A DNA stretch of 64,000 bases from Streptomyces sp. DH37 (GTDB lineage Bacteria; Actinomycetota; Actinomycetes; Streptomycetales; Streptomycetaceae). A program made the translations under genes and the position numbers. Shown in pieces: positions 8,588 through 16,814 of the stretch; position 1 is the first letter of the stretch, and every line of letters begins with the position of its first letter. Location: positions 1 to 64,000 of the forward strand of contig NZ_JARVKV010000004.1 of the NCBI RefSeq assembly GCF_029813835.1, given 5' to 3'. Below the pieces are notes generated by a model. The model saw only the letters and a list, made by a program, of their open reading frames with translations, searched no databases and was not told the DNA's origin.

Positions 8588-11526
8588 CGGTCGCGGCTCC
8601 CGGGGGCGTCGGACGGTGCGGGCCGTTCGGGCTGCCCGGGTTCGTTGTCGGGCTGCCACGGGGCCTCCTCGACGGGCACCTGGGCGGGCCCCACGGCCGC
8701 CAGCAGCTTCAGGCACACCCCGACGACCAGCAGGTAGACCCCCGTGTCGAAGAACACGCTGGTGGTCAGCTCCACGTGGCCGAACACCGGCAGCGTCCCG
8801 CTCGGCAGCGCGGTGGCCAGCGGCTCGCCGCCGAAGGCGACGGGCGCCAGCCCCGCGGTCGCCGCCAGGGCCAGCCCCGCGCCCGCGACGACGCGGGGGT
8901 CCACCCGTCCGGCGAACGCGATGTCGATCCGGCCGCCCACCAGGTAGCGCAGTGTGAAGGCCTGCCCGGCCACCAGTCCCCCGGCGAAGCCGCCGCCGGG
9001 CCGCAGGTGGCCGGAGTAGAGCAGGTAGACCGAGAGCACCAGGATCGACGGGAACAGCAGCCGGGTGACGACCTCCAGCAGGATCGAGCGGTCGTGGGCG
9101 GGCATCGCCGACGCCTCCGGCAGCCACCGGTCCTGCGGTACGCCCCAGCGGGCGGTGACCGGGTGCCGGTCCGCGGACGGGGGCCGGGACCGGATGGTGC
9201 CCGCGGCCCCGCGCCGGCCCGCCGGGAGCAGGATCAGGGCGCCCACGCCGACGGCCGTCACCAGCAGCACGGCGATCTCGCCGAGGGTGTCCATGGCGCG
9301 GAAGTCCACGATGATCGCGTTGACGACGTTGTGGGAGCCGGCCTCCTCGACGTGGTCGGTGTAGTAGGCGGACACCGCCGGGTCCCGGCGGGCCGCGGAG
9401 GCGGCCATGGCCAGCAGCCCGACGAGCACGCCGCCGGCCGCGGACAGCGCCAGGCGCAGCCGGCGCGTGCGGGGCCGCGCGCGCTGGGGGCCGAAGTGGG
9501 CCGGGAGCCCGCGCAGCACCAGCACGATGATGACCAGCGTCAGCGTCTCGACCAGGATCTGGGCCAGCGCCAGGTCCGGCGCCCCCTGCACCAGGAAGAA
9601 CCCCGCGACCCCGTAGCCGACCGCCCCGGCCAGCAGGGCCGCCGACAGCCGGCGCCGTACGCGCGCCAGGACGGCCGCCGCGGTCAGCACCACCACGCCC
9701 AGCGGCACCTGGAGGGCCGAGGCCCACAGCGGCGGGGCCGGCAGCGGGGCGTCCCGCAGCAGCAGGGCCGTGCCGGGCACCACCAGCACGGTGGCCAGCA
9801 GCACGGTGAGGTAGACCGGGAGGGAGCCGACCTGGGTGTGCCGGGTGAACCCCAGCGCGGCCCGGTCCAGGCCCCGGTTGAGCCGCCGGTAGCCCTCCTG
9901 CGCGTCGGGGGCGCGGGGCGACCGGTCGCGGACGGCGGCCAGGACGGGGCGCAGGCGGTGCAGCAGGAGACCGACGGCCAGCGCGGCGGCGGAGAGCGCG
10001 AGGGCCGGGGTGAGCCCGTGCCAGAGCGCGAGGTGGTACGGCTCCTCCCCCCGCGGCGGCAACAGGTCGGCGTAGGGCTCGGTGAGGGCCTCGGTGCCCG
10101 GGTACCCCACGCCCAGCGCCAGGGTGGCGGCCACCAGGACGGTGACGGGCCCCGCCATGCCGAGCGCCTGGTCGCCGGGGTCCTTCTGCGCGGTCGGCTC
10201 GGCGCCGGGCCTGTCGCCGAAGGCGCCCCACACGAACCGGGCGGAGTAGGTGACCGTCAGCGCCGAGCCGGCCACGAGGGCGGTCAGGATCCACTCCTCG
10301 CCCGTTCCCGTGCCGTGCCGGGCCGCGGCCCAGAAGGCGTCGAGGTACGCCTCGTGGCCCAGGTAGCCCGCCAGCGGGGGCAGCCCGGCCATGGAGGCGG
10401 CGGCGAGCACGGCCAGCACCAGCAGGACCTTTCTGCGGCGGCCCAGACCGGACAGCCGGCCGATGTCGCGGGTGCCGGTGTGGTGCTCCACCAGGCCGGT
10501 GATCAGGAACAGCGACGCCTTGAAGGTGGCGTGGGCCAGCAGCATCGCCTCGCCGGCGAGCGCGGCGTTGCGGGTGCCGTAGCCGAACAGCGCGATGAGC
10601 AGGCCCAGTTCGCTGATGGTGCCGTACGCCAGGACCCGCTTGAGGTCGCTCTCCCACAGCGCCCGCCAGGCGCCGACGACCAGCGAGACCAGGCCGACGG
10701 TCAGGACGAGGGGCCGCCAGGGGGCGGCGTCCGCGAAGCCGGGGGCCAGCCGGGCCGTGAGGTAGACGCCGGCCTTGACCATGGCGGCGGCGTGCAGGTA
10801 GGCGCTCACCGTGGTCGGGGCGATCATCGCGGCGGGCAGCCAGCCGTGCAGGGGCACCTGCGCCGACTTGGTGAAGACGCCGACCAGGACGAGCACCAGC
10901 GCGGCGGGTGCGTACCCCCCGCTCGGCGGGTCGGCGACCAGCTCCGAGACCCGGTAGGTGCCGGCCGCCTCGCCCAGCATCACGAAGCCGAGCAGCATCG
11001 CCAGGCCGCCGCCGGTGGTGACGACCAGCGCCTGCTGGGCCGCCTCGCGGTGCTCCCGGCTCTTCCCGCGGCCCGCGATGAGCAGGAACGACACGACGGT
11101 GGTCAGTTCCCAGAAGACGTACAGGACCAGCAGGTTGTCGGCGGTGACCAGGCCGAGCATGACCCCGGCGAAGACGAGCAGCAGCGCGGACTCGCGGCCG
11201 TGCCCCTCGGAGGTGTAGCGGGCGCCGTAGACGAGGACGGCCGCTCCGACGCCGCTGACGACGCACACCATCAGCAGCGAGAGCGCGTCCAGCCGCAGGA
11301 CGACCTCCAGGCCCAGCGAGGGGGCCCATGCGAAGCGCTCGACGGGCGTGTCGCCGTCCAGGACGGCGGGGGCGAGCGCCGCGGCCCAGGCCAGTACGGC
11401 CAGCGGCACCAGCGCGGCGATCCACCACACGGCCCGGCCGGCGCGCGGCGCGAGGGCGGGGAGGACGGCGGCCACGGCGGCGTGGGCGGCGATCAGAACC
11501 AGCACGGGCACTCCTGGATGGACCAC
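8584..11526 (-). CDS. mnhA: Fused Mrp antiporter subunits MnhA-MnhB
   Basis: The 980-residue product joins MnhA, the NuoL-like ion channel, to MnhB. The MnhA part covers about residues 1-790 with the core PLHGWLPAAMIAPTTVSAYL near 225-244. The MnhB-like part begins near TRLLFPSILVLSVYLLYSGH (about 810) and continues through RPGGGFAGGLVAGQAF. The fusion leaves the operon with six genes for seven classical subunits. The start is uncertain: GTG 11526 has no clear ribosome site, GTG 11511 is an alternative, and only seven bases separate 11526 from the upstream gene's stop. Exchange of cytoplasmic Na+ for external protons is the expected role. Confidence 0.93.
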   Translation of the reverse strand: MVHPGVPVLVLIAAHAAVAAVLPALAPRAGRAVWWIAALVPLAVLAWAAALAPAVLDGDTPVERFAWAPSLGLEVVLRLDALSLLMVCVVSGVGAAVLVYGARYTSEGHGRESALLLVFAGVMLGLVTADNLLVLYVFWELTTVVSFLLIAGRGKSREHREAAQQALVVTTGGGLAMLLGFVMLGEAAGTYRVSELVADPPSGGYAPAALVLVLVGVFTKSAQVPLHGWLPAAMIAPTTVSAYLHAAAMVKAGVYLTARLAPGFADAAPWRPLVLTVGLVSLVVGAWRALWESDLKRVLAYGTISELGLLIALFGYGTRNAALAGEAMLLAHATFKASLFLITGLVEHHTGTRDIGRLSGLGRRRKVLLVLAVLAAASMAGLPPLAGYLGHEAYLDAFWAAARHGTGTGEEWILTALVAGSALTVTYSARFVWGAFGDRPGAEPTAQKDPGDQALGMAGPVTVLVAATLALGVGYPGTEALTEPYADLLPPRGEEPYHLALWHGLTPALALSAAALAVGLLLHRLRPVLAAVRDRSPRAPDAQEGYRRLNRGLDRAALGFTRHTQVGSLPVYLTVLLATVLVVPGTALLLRDAPLPAPPLWASALQVPLGVVVLTAAAVLARVRRRLSAALLAGAVGYGVAGFFLVQGAPDLALAQILVETLTLVIIVLVLRGLPAHFGPQRARPRTRRLRLALSAAGGVLVGLLAMAASAARRDPAVSAYYTDHVEEAGSHNVVNAIIVDFRAMDTLGEIAVLLVTAVGVGALILLPAGRRGAAGTIRSRPPSADRHPVTARWGVPQDRWLPEASAMPAHDRSILLEVVTRLLFPSILVLSVYLLYSGHLRPGGGFAGGLVAGQAFTLRYLVGGRIDIAFAGRVDPRVVAGAGLALAATAGLAPVAFGGEPLATALPSGTLPVFGHVELTTSVFFDTGVYLLVVGVCLKLLAAVGPAQVPVEEAPWQPDNEPGQPERPAPSDAPGSRDR

Positions 11527-11533
11527 GCATAAG

Positions 11534-11914
11534 CTAACAGAGCGTAGGTAAATGAACGCATATCAGGCGTTCGTACGCCCGGCTGCGGCGCGGTCGCGCC
11601 GGAGGCCGCGGTGATCGCGGCGGCTGTGGTGGCTGCGGTGGTCGTGGTGGCTGTAGCGGCCGTGGCGGTCCCGGCGGCCGTCGGAGGGCGGCCGGTTCCT
11701 CCCGGGGCGCCGGGACGCCCGCGGCCCGCGCGCACACCTCGCACAGCCCGCGGCGGGCCTCCGGCCCCTGGGTGACCTGGCCCATCCCCCGCGGCTCGGT
11801 GACCAGCCGCGACTCGATCCGCAGGTGTTCGGGGCACAGGCCCACGTGGCAGCGCGAGCACACCGCGACGGCGGTGGTGGCGCGGTCCCGGGACAGGCAC
11901 TCGTAGCAGTTCAT
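11534..11914 (-). CDS. DUF2180 cysteine-rich protein with proline-rich tail
   Basis: This 126-residue protein begins with MNCYECLSRDRATTAVAVC. Four N-terminal cysteines in two CxxC-like pairs (residues 3-6 and 19-22) plus a later CxxC near 58-61 suggest a zinc ribbon; this fits the DUF2180 family. Residues 75-108 are almost entirely proline and arginine. The final stretch is encoded by DNA that also carries inverted repeats in front of mnhA, so part of the tail may be a by-product of regulatory DNA. It overlaps the upstream gene by four bases (ATGA). Confidence 0.75.
   Translation of the reverse strand: MNCYECLSRDRATTAVAVCSRCHVGLCPEHLRIESRLVTEPRGMGQVTQGPEARRGLCEVCARAAGVPAPREEPAALRRPPGPPRPLQPPRPPQPPQPPRSPRPPARPRRSRAYERLICVHLPTLC
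11554..11579. promoter_or_regulatory. Inverted repeats just upstream of mnhA
   Basis: Two overlapping dyads lie 28-53 bases before the mnhA GTG: GAACGC at 11554-11559 with GCGTTC at 11567-11572, and GGCGT at 11566-11570 with ACGCC at 11575-11579. The local sequence is less GC-rich than its surroundings although it lies in the end of the DUF2180 frame. It could be an operator or internal promoter for mnh. Confidence 0.4.
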
Positions 11915-12303
11915 GGCCTCGGTCCGTTCTCGTCCAGTGCACGGCCGCGCAGCCCCAGCGAATCCTCCAGCTCACGGATGCGCGCGTCGAGCCGCTCGGC
12001 ACGGGCGGCGCGTTCGCACGGGGCGAGCGGGGGCCTCTCCATGATCACCAGGGCGGCGCAGCGGTAGAAGAAGTACGCCGGCACGACGACCGGCCAGGCC
12101 ATGCCGTACAGGAACGCCGTCAGCGCGGTGGCCGACCGGCCCTGCTGCCGGAAGCGTTCGACCGGGTCCTCGTCGGCGTGCCAGTCGTGCTCCAGTTCGA
12201 TGACGCGGGTCCGCTCGATGCCGTACGCCACGCGGGCGGTCACCAGAGCGGCCGTCGGATAGCCCAGCAGACAGAGTGATAACGCCAGGAGGCTGACCAG
12301 CAT
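11911..12303 (-). CDS. Small membrane protein with C-terminal coiled coil, first gene of the mnh transcript
   Basis: I do not recognise a named family in this 130-residue protein. It has an N-terminal hydrophobic segment at residues 1-25, a charged middle (RVIELEHDWHADEDPVERF), a second hydrophobic helix at about 62-90, and a C-terminal arginine/glutamate helix (about 98-118) of coiled-coil type. The ATG at 12303 follows a strong GGAGGGAGG. A perfect SigB-type promoter lies 34-58 bases before the ATG. It overlaps DUF2180 by four bases, and the mnh operon follows, so it probably belongs to the same stress-induced transcript. Confidence 0.7.
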   Translation of the reverse strand: MLVSLLALSLCLLGYPTAALVTARVAYGIERTRVIELEHDWHADEDPVERFRQQGRSATALTAFLYGMAWPVVVPAYFFYRCAALVIMERPPLAPCERAARAERLDARIRELEDSLGLRGRALDENGPRP

Positions 12304-12336
12304 GCCGAATTCCTCCCTCCTTCCGCACGTCGCGCA

Positions 12337-12361
12337 GTACCCGCCGGATGCCGGTGGAAAC
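12337..12361 (-). promoter_or_regulatory. SigB-type promoter for the mnh-side transcript
   Basis: On the minus strand the sequence reads GTTT (12361-12358), a 15-base spacer, then GGGTAC (12342-12337). This matches the Streptomyces SigB-family consensus GTTT-N14-16-GGGTAC/T exactly. The -10 element lies 34 bases before the ATG at 12303. Confidence 0.8.
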
Positions 12362-12406
12362 ACCCCTTGTGCGGTGGTTTCGGGCTTCCGGGACGTGCGG
12401 AGAACC

Positions 12407-12431
12407 GTTTCCCCACCGGCCGCGCGGGTAC
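12407..12431 (+). promoter_or_regulatory. SigB-type promoter for the hemerythrin-like gene
   Basis: The plus strand has GTTT at 12407-12410, a 15-base spacer and GGGTAC at 12426-12431, a second exact SigB-type promoter facing away from the first. The -10 element is 70 bases before the ATG at 12501. Confidence 0.8.
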
Positions 12432-12500
12432 CCCGCGCTGCGCCCGCCCACCGCGCGGGACCGGGGGGCGCGACGCCGCAGCACGTGTGAGGAGAGCGAG

Positions 12501-13085
12501 ATGGGTGAACGGGACGCATCGCCCGGCGCCGTGGCCGAGGAGGACGTGGTGGCCCTCCTGATGCGGCAGCACGACGAGATCCGGGACCTGCTCGACGCCG
12601 TGGAGACCACCGCGGGCGACGACCGCCGCGAGGCGTTCCGGCGGCTGGTACGGCTGCTGGCCGTGCACGAGACCGCCGAGGAGGAGGTCGTCCACCCCTA
12701 CGCGCGCGGAGCCGTCGAGGACGGCGAGGAGATCGTCGGCCTGCGCCTGGAGGAGGAGCGGCGGGCCAAGGAGGCGCTGCTGCGGCTGGAGCGGATGGAC
12801 TGCGCGGGCCCCGGCCAGGCGGACTTCCTGCGGGAGTTCGCGGCGCTGCGCGAGGAGGTCGAGCAGCACGCCCGCGCCGAGGAGCGGCACGAGTTCCCGC
12901 GGCTGGAGGCCGAGAGCGACCCCGAGCGGCGCAGGGCGATGGCCCGGGCCGTCCGGGCCGCGGAGGCGGTGGCGCCCACGCGGCCGCACCCGGGGGTGGA
13001 GTCGGGGGCGGAGAACACGGCGGTGGGCCCGTTCGCCGCCGTGGTGGACCGCGCCCGGGACGCCATCCGCCGGGAGGGGCGGTGA
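12501..13085 (+). CDS. Hemerythrin HHE-domain protein
   Basis: The 194-residue protein is a four-helix HHE cation-binding domain. Candidate di-iron ligands are His in MRQHDEI (about 24), His/Glu in LAVHETAEEEVVHPY (about 54-65), and His/Glu in EQHARAEERHEFP (about 121-132). Such proteins bind oxygen, NO or iron in stress responses. GGAGAG at 12490-12495 supports the ATG at 12501 over upstream in-frame codons. It is transcribed from an exact SigB-type promoter and is coupled to the next gene through GTGA. Confidence 0.88.
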   Translation: MGERDASPGAVAEEDVVALLMRQHDEIRDLLDAVETTAGDDRREAFRRLVRLLAVHETAEEEVVHPYARGAVEDGEEIVGLRLEEERRAKEALLRLERMDCAGPGQADFLREFAALREEVEQHARAEERHEFPRLEAESDPERRRAMARAVRAAEAVAPTRPHPGVESGAENTAVGPFAAVVDRARDAIRREGR

Positions 13086-14242
13086 GCGGCGCGCCCGCCG
13101 GGGGCACGGGGGGTGGACTGCGCGTGGTCGTCCTGGGCGCGACCGGCAACGTGGGCACCTCGGTGGTACGGGCGCTGGGCGGCGACCCGCACGTCGCCTC
13201 GGTGCTCGGCATGGCCCGCCGCGTCCCGCCGTGGACACCGCCGAAGACCGAGTGGGCGAGCGTGGACGTCGGGGCCGGCGGCACGGGCGGTCCGGCCGGC
13301 TCGGACGGGGAGGGGAGCGGCGGCGAGGACCCGGCCGGGCGGGCCGCCGAGGAGCGGCTGACCGACCTGTTCCGGGGCGTCGACGCCGTGGTCCACCTCG
13401 CCTGGCTGATGCAGCCCACGCACGCCCCGCTGGTCACCTGGCGCACCAATGTGCTGGGCACCGCCCGGGTGCTGCGCGCGGTGGCGGCGGCCGAGGTTCC
13501 GGCGCTGGTGTACGCGTCCTCGGTGGGCGCCTACTCCCCCGGTCCCGCGCACCGCGCGGTGGACGAGTCGTGGCCGACCCACGGCGGCCGGCCGGACGCC
13601 GCGTACTGCCGGGAGAAGGCGTACGTGGAGCGGCTGCTGGACGGCTTCGAGCACGACCACCCCGAGGTGAGGGTGGTGCGGATGCGGCCCGGCTTCCTCT
13701 TCAAGCGGGAGTCCGCGAGCGAGCAGCGGAGGCTGTTCGCGGGCCCGTTCCTGCCGCAGCGGCTGGTCCGGCCCGGTGTGGTGCCCGTCGTACCGGACCT
13801 GCCGGGGCTGCGGTTCCAGGCGCTGCACACCGACGACGCCGCCGAGGCGTACCGGCTCGCGGTCGTCGAACCGGTGCACGGCGCCTTCAACCTGACCGCC
13901 GATCCGGTGGTGGACGCCTCCGTGCTGGCCGATCTGCTCGGCGCCCGCGTGGTGCGGCTGCCGCTGGGACCGGTGCGGGCGGCGGTGGGCGCCGCGTGGC
14001 GGCTGCGGCTGGTGCCCTCCCCGCCGGAACTGCTGGACGCGTTCCTGCGGCTGCCGGTGATGGACCGCGGCCGGGCCGAGCGGGAGCTGGGCTGGGAGCC
14101 GCGGCGGTCGTCGCGGGAGGCGCTGCGGGAGCTGATGCGCGGGATGCGCGAGGTCGCGGGCGCGCCCACCGCGCCCCTGTCGCCCGTCTCGGACGGCGGG
14201 CGCCTGCACGAGATCGCCACCGGGGTGGGCGGGCGGCCCTGA
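13082..14242 (+). CDS. NAD-dependent epimerase/dehydratase family protein (extended SDR)
   Basis: The 386-residue protein starts at GTG 13082, overlapping the hemerythrin gene. It has the Rossmann motif VVVLGATGNVGTSVV (about 14-28) and a conserved active-site pattern of Ser at YASSVGAYSP (about 146) and Tyr-x3-Lys (YCREK, about 172). A glycine/serine-rich insert at 61-80 lies between beta strands and resembles low-complexity drift. The C-terminal 50 residues have no clear domain. Its substrate is unknown. Coupling to a SigB-type hemerythrin gene suggests a stress role instead of a sugar-nucleotide pathway. Confidence 0.8.
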   Translation: MSGAPAGGTGGGLRVVVLGATGNVGTSVVRALGGDPHVASVLGMARRVPPWTPPKTEWASVDVGAGGTGGPAGSDGEGSGGEDPAGRAAEERLTDLFRGVDAVVHLAWLMQPTHAPLVTWRTNVLGTARVLRAVAAAEVPALVYASSVGAYSPGPAHRAVDESWPTHGGRPDAAYCREKAYVERLLDGFEHDHPEVRVVRMRPGFLFKRESASEQRRLFAGPFLPQRLVRPGVVPVVPDLPGLRFQALHTDDAAEAYRLAVVEPVHGAFNLTADPVVDASVLADLLGARVVRLPLGPVRAAVGAAWRLRLVPSPPELLDAFLRLPVMDRGRAERELGWEPRRSSREALRELMRGMREVAGAPTAPLSPVSDGGRLHEIATGVGGRP

Positions 14243-14306
14243 CCGGGCCGGCCCGTCCGCCTCGGGCGCCCTCGGTCGCGCGCCGCACGGGACCCACCGC
14301 ACGGGC

Positions 14307-15266
14307 TCAGGATGGCCCTACGCCCCGCCGCGCGGGCTCCGGGGCCGGCCGCAGGATCTCCACCAGGTCCTCCGCCGGCGCGCCGCCGGAACCGGACCGG
14401 AAGGCGCGCTGCCGGCGCCGGGCCGCCGCCCGGCCCGCGAGCAGGCACCAGCGCCACCAGCGGTCCAGCTCCCCCTCCGTGAGCCGCTCGGCCGGCACCA
14501 GGGCGGGCCACCGGTGCACGCGCGCCTGGGCGGTGACCTTCGCGCCGCCCTCCACCGGGTCGACGGCCAGGGCCGGGACCCCGGCGCGCAGGGCGAGCAC
14601 CAGGCCGTGCAGCCGGTCGGTGACCACGACGTCGAGCCGGGCGAGGACGGACTGGAGCTGGGCCGGGGTCCGGCACAGCCGCCAGTCGCCCGGGGCCAGC
14701 CGGGTGTCCAGCTCCACCCGCGCGCAGTCGGTCCGCGCCAGCCACCCGGTCACCCGTTCGGCGACCTCCTCGTGGCGGCGGCGCCCTCCGTACTCCCCCT
14801 GCCCGTGGGTGAGGACCACGCCGGCCACCGGGGTGACGGGCCGGCCGGGCGCGGCGGCGGCCAGGTCGGCGGTGGGCCGCACCCCGTCGGCGTCGCGCGG
14901 CAGCACGTGGTGGAAGCCGCGCACGGCGGGGTCGCCCGGGTCGATGACCGACACGCCCACGGCGACGCGCACGCAGTCCGCGTAGCGCTCGTGGAGCCGC
15001 GCGACCTGGGGCCCGTGCAGCGGTCCGCAGACGAAGACCACATGGGTGTACCGGGCCGGGTCCGCGTCCTCCAGGCGCAGTGCGTCCGGCCGGAAGCCGG
15101 GACTCCAGGCGGTGTCGTGGGGGATGCCCGAGCGGCCCAGGACCTCCCGGACGCGTTCCAGCGCCAGGACGTCGCCGGCCGTGACCTCGCCGTGCAGGAA
15201 GGTGAACCAGCCCGTGAGCAGCGTTCTGGGTGTTTTCCGCGCTGCCATCCGGGGACTCGGCGTCAC
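14307..15266 (-). CDS. Polysaccharide pyruvyl transferase family protein
   Basis: This 319-residue protein has the pattern of the CsaB/WcaK family: an N-terminal TGWFTFLHGE, a central FVCGPLHGPQV, and the C-terminal TDRLHGLVLALRAGVPALAVDP (about 226-247), whose RLHG is the family hallmark. Family members add pyruvyl ketals to sugars of cell-surface polymers. GTG 15266 overlaps the DUF6480 stop as GTGA and is preferred over ATG 15248. It lies beside, but opposite to, the heptose cluster, so a link to that glycan is possible but unproven. Confidence 0.75.
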   Translation of the reverse strand: MTPSPRMAARKTPRTLLTGWFTFLHGEVTAGDVLALERVREVLGRSGIPHDTAWSPGFRPDALRLEDADPARYTHVVFVCGPLHGPQVARLHERYADCVRVAVGVSVIDPGDPAVRGFHHVLPRDADGVRPTADLAAAAPGRPVTPVAGVVLTHGQGEYGGRRRHEEVAERVTGWLARTDCARVELDTRLAPGDWRLCRTPAQLQSVLARLDVVVTDRLHGLVLALRAGVPALAVDPVEGGAKVTAQARVHRWPALVPAERLTEGELDRWWRWCLLAGRAAARRRQRAFRSGSGGAPAEDLVEILRPAPEPARRGVGPS

Positions 15267-15490
15267 AGCGCCACTGCGTAGGCGATGAAGAACCCGGCGA
15301 CCAGGACCGCCAGGACCAGCAGCAGGGTCAGCGGCACCGGTCCCCAGCCGCTCGGGGTGTTGGCGTTCTGGTCCGGGGCGCCCGCGGGGGTGCTGCTCTC
15401 GCCGGGCGGCGTCTCTCCCGGCGGCACCTCACCGCCGGGCTCGAGGCCGGGTGACCGCCTGGGGTCCGGATCCGGATGCGTTTCGCTCAT
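15263..15490 (-). CDS. DUF6480 family tail-anchored small membrane protein
   Basis: The 75-residue protein has the DUF6480 layout: an acidic start with HPDPDPRRSPGLEPGG, a proline/glycine stretch with VPPGETPPGES, and one C-terminal helix at about 52-75. It is the first gene of a two-gene unit. The function is unknown. Confidence 0.85.
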   Translation of the reverse strand: MSETHPDPDPRRSPGLEPGGEVPPGETPPGESSTPAGAPDQNANTPSGWGPVPLTLLLVLAVLVAGFFIAYAVAL

Positions 15491-15560
15491 GGTCTCCGAG
15501 TGCGCAGCCGACCGCCCCCTTACACCAGCATCAGCGAACAAAAGAGAGAAGAGGTTGTCG

Positions 15561-16529
15561 ATGACGGGTGAACGTGACCGGCGGCGGGCCGTGGTGACCG
15601 GCGGCGCCGGGTTCGTGGGCTCGCACCTGTGCGAGCGGCTGCTGGACGACGGCCTCGCGGTGACGGCCGTGGACAACCTGCTCTCGGGCGCCGAGGGCAA
15701 CCTCGCCCATCTGCTCGACCGGGACGGCTTCGCCTTCGTCCGGCGCGACGCGTGCGCCCCGGACGCCCTGGCGGACCTGCCCGGCGGCCCCTTCGACCTG
15801 GTGTTCCACCTGGCCTGCCCCGCCTCGCCCGCGGACTACCTGCGGCTGCCGCTGGAGACCCTGGAGACGGGCAGCAGCGGCACCCGCAACGCCCTGGAAC
15901 TGGCCGCGCGCGACGGCGCGCGGATGGTGCTGGCCTCCACCTCCGAGGTCTACGGCGACCCGAAGGAGCACCCGCAGCGCGAGGACTACTGGGGGCACGT
16001 CAACCCCGTCGGCCCGCGCAGCGTCTACGACGAGGCCAAGCGGTACGCCGAGGCGCTGGTCACCGCCCACCGGCAGGCGCGCGGCACGGACACCGCGATC
16101 GTGCGGATCTTCAACTCCTACGGGCCCCGGATGCGCGCCGGGGACGGCCGCGCGGTGCCGACCTTCATCCGGCAGGCCCTGGCGGGCGAGCCGCTGACGG
16201 TGGCCGGGGACGGCAGCCAGACCCGTTCGCTGTGCTACGTCGACGACACCGTGGCGGGCATCGTGGCACTCGCGGGGAGCGACCTGCCGGGGCCGGTCAA
16301 CATCGGCGGCGAGGAGGAGACCACCGTCCTCGACATCGCCCGGCGGATCGTCAAGCTCACCGGCTCGGCCTCGCCGATCACCTTCGTCGAGCGCCCCGGC
16401 GACGACCCCGCCCGGCGCTGCCCGGACACCGCCCTGGCCAGGGAGAGGCTGGGCTGGGCGCCGCGCGTGGAGTGGCAGGAGGGGCTGGAGCGGACCATCG
16501 AGTGGTTCGCCCGCGGGAACGCCGCCTGA
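15561..16529 (+). CDS. UDP-glucuronate decarboxylase-like SDR (UXS family)
   Basis: The 322-residue protein has GGAGFVGSHLCERLL (about 14-28), the UXS-specific FHLACPASPADYL (about 88-100), STSEVYGDPKEHPQ (about 129-142) and the catalytic YDEAK (about 156-160). UXS enzymes convert UDP-glucuronate to UDP-xylose; dTDP-glucose dehydratases are close relatives, so another nucleotide sugar is possible. The start follows a purine-rich site at 15541-15553. It opens the glycan cluster, with the carbamoyltransferase 285 bases downstream. Confidence 0.82.
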   Translation: MTGERDRRRAVVTGGAGFVGSHLCERLLDDGLAVTAVDNLLSGAEGNLAHLLDRDGFAFVRRDACAPDALADLPGGPFDLVFHLACPASPADYLRLPLETLETGSSGTRNALELAARDGARMVLASTSEVYGDPKEHPQREDYWGHVNPVGPRSVYDEAKRYAEALVTAHRQARGTDTAIVRIFNSYGPRMRAGDGRAVPTFIRQALAGEPLTVAGDGSQTRSLCYVDDTVAGIVALAGSDLPGPVNIGGEEETTVLDIARRIVKLTGSASPITFVERPGDDPARRCPDTALARERLGWAPRVEWQEGLERTIEWFARGNAA

Positions 16530-16602
16530 TCACCGCCTGATCACCGCCCGGCTCCCTGCCCGACCTCTACCCGGCCCCTGCCCGGCCCCTGTCCGGCCTC
16601 CG
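16527..16602. repeat. 11-bp-period tandem arrays after the UXS stop
   Basis: Two perfect TGATCACCGCC units (16527-16537 and 16538-16548) begin at the stop codon. A second array of CCCGGCCCCTG-like units follows at 16548, 16559, 16570, 16581 and 16592. Both have an 11-bp period. The remainder of the gap to 16814 contains similar C-rich fragments but no gene. Confidence 0.8.
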
Positions 16603-16814
16603 CCCCCGAGCACCGCCCGGCCCCTGCCCGGCCCCGCCGCGTACGCCCGGGGGCCGGGCGCCGCGGCCCCCGTTCCGTCACCCGATGGAGTCACTTCCCC
16701 CGTACAGAGTCGACCTCGGGCGTTTGACTCCACTGCCGACGGTAACCACGGACGCCACGGCATCACCAGGGGCACCTGGATGCCACCGGGACCCACACCA
16801 CGGAGGCACCCTTC

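Noticed and set aside
8419..11532. A plus-strand open frame of over 1,000 codons opposite mnhA
   Set aside because: Gln/Gly/Arg/His-rich translation with no domain; it is the antisense shadow of a GC-rich gene whose minus-strand product is a clear MnhA-MnhB.
13082..14242. HldD heptose epimerase for the nearby heptose cluster
   Set aside because: Motifs are those of a general extended SDR; it is coupled to a SigB-type hemerythrin gene and separated from the cluster by opposite-strand genes.
16724..16746. Sigma-70 promoter TTGACT/GGTAAC before the carbamoyltransferase
   Set aside because: The spacer is only 11 bases, too short for a standard promoter.
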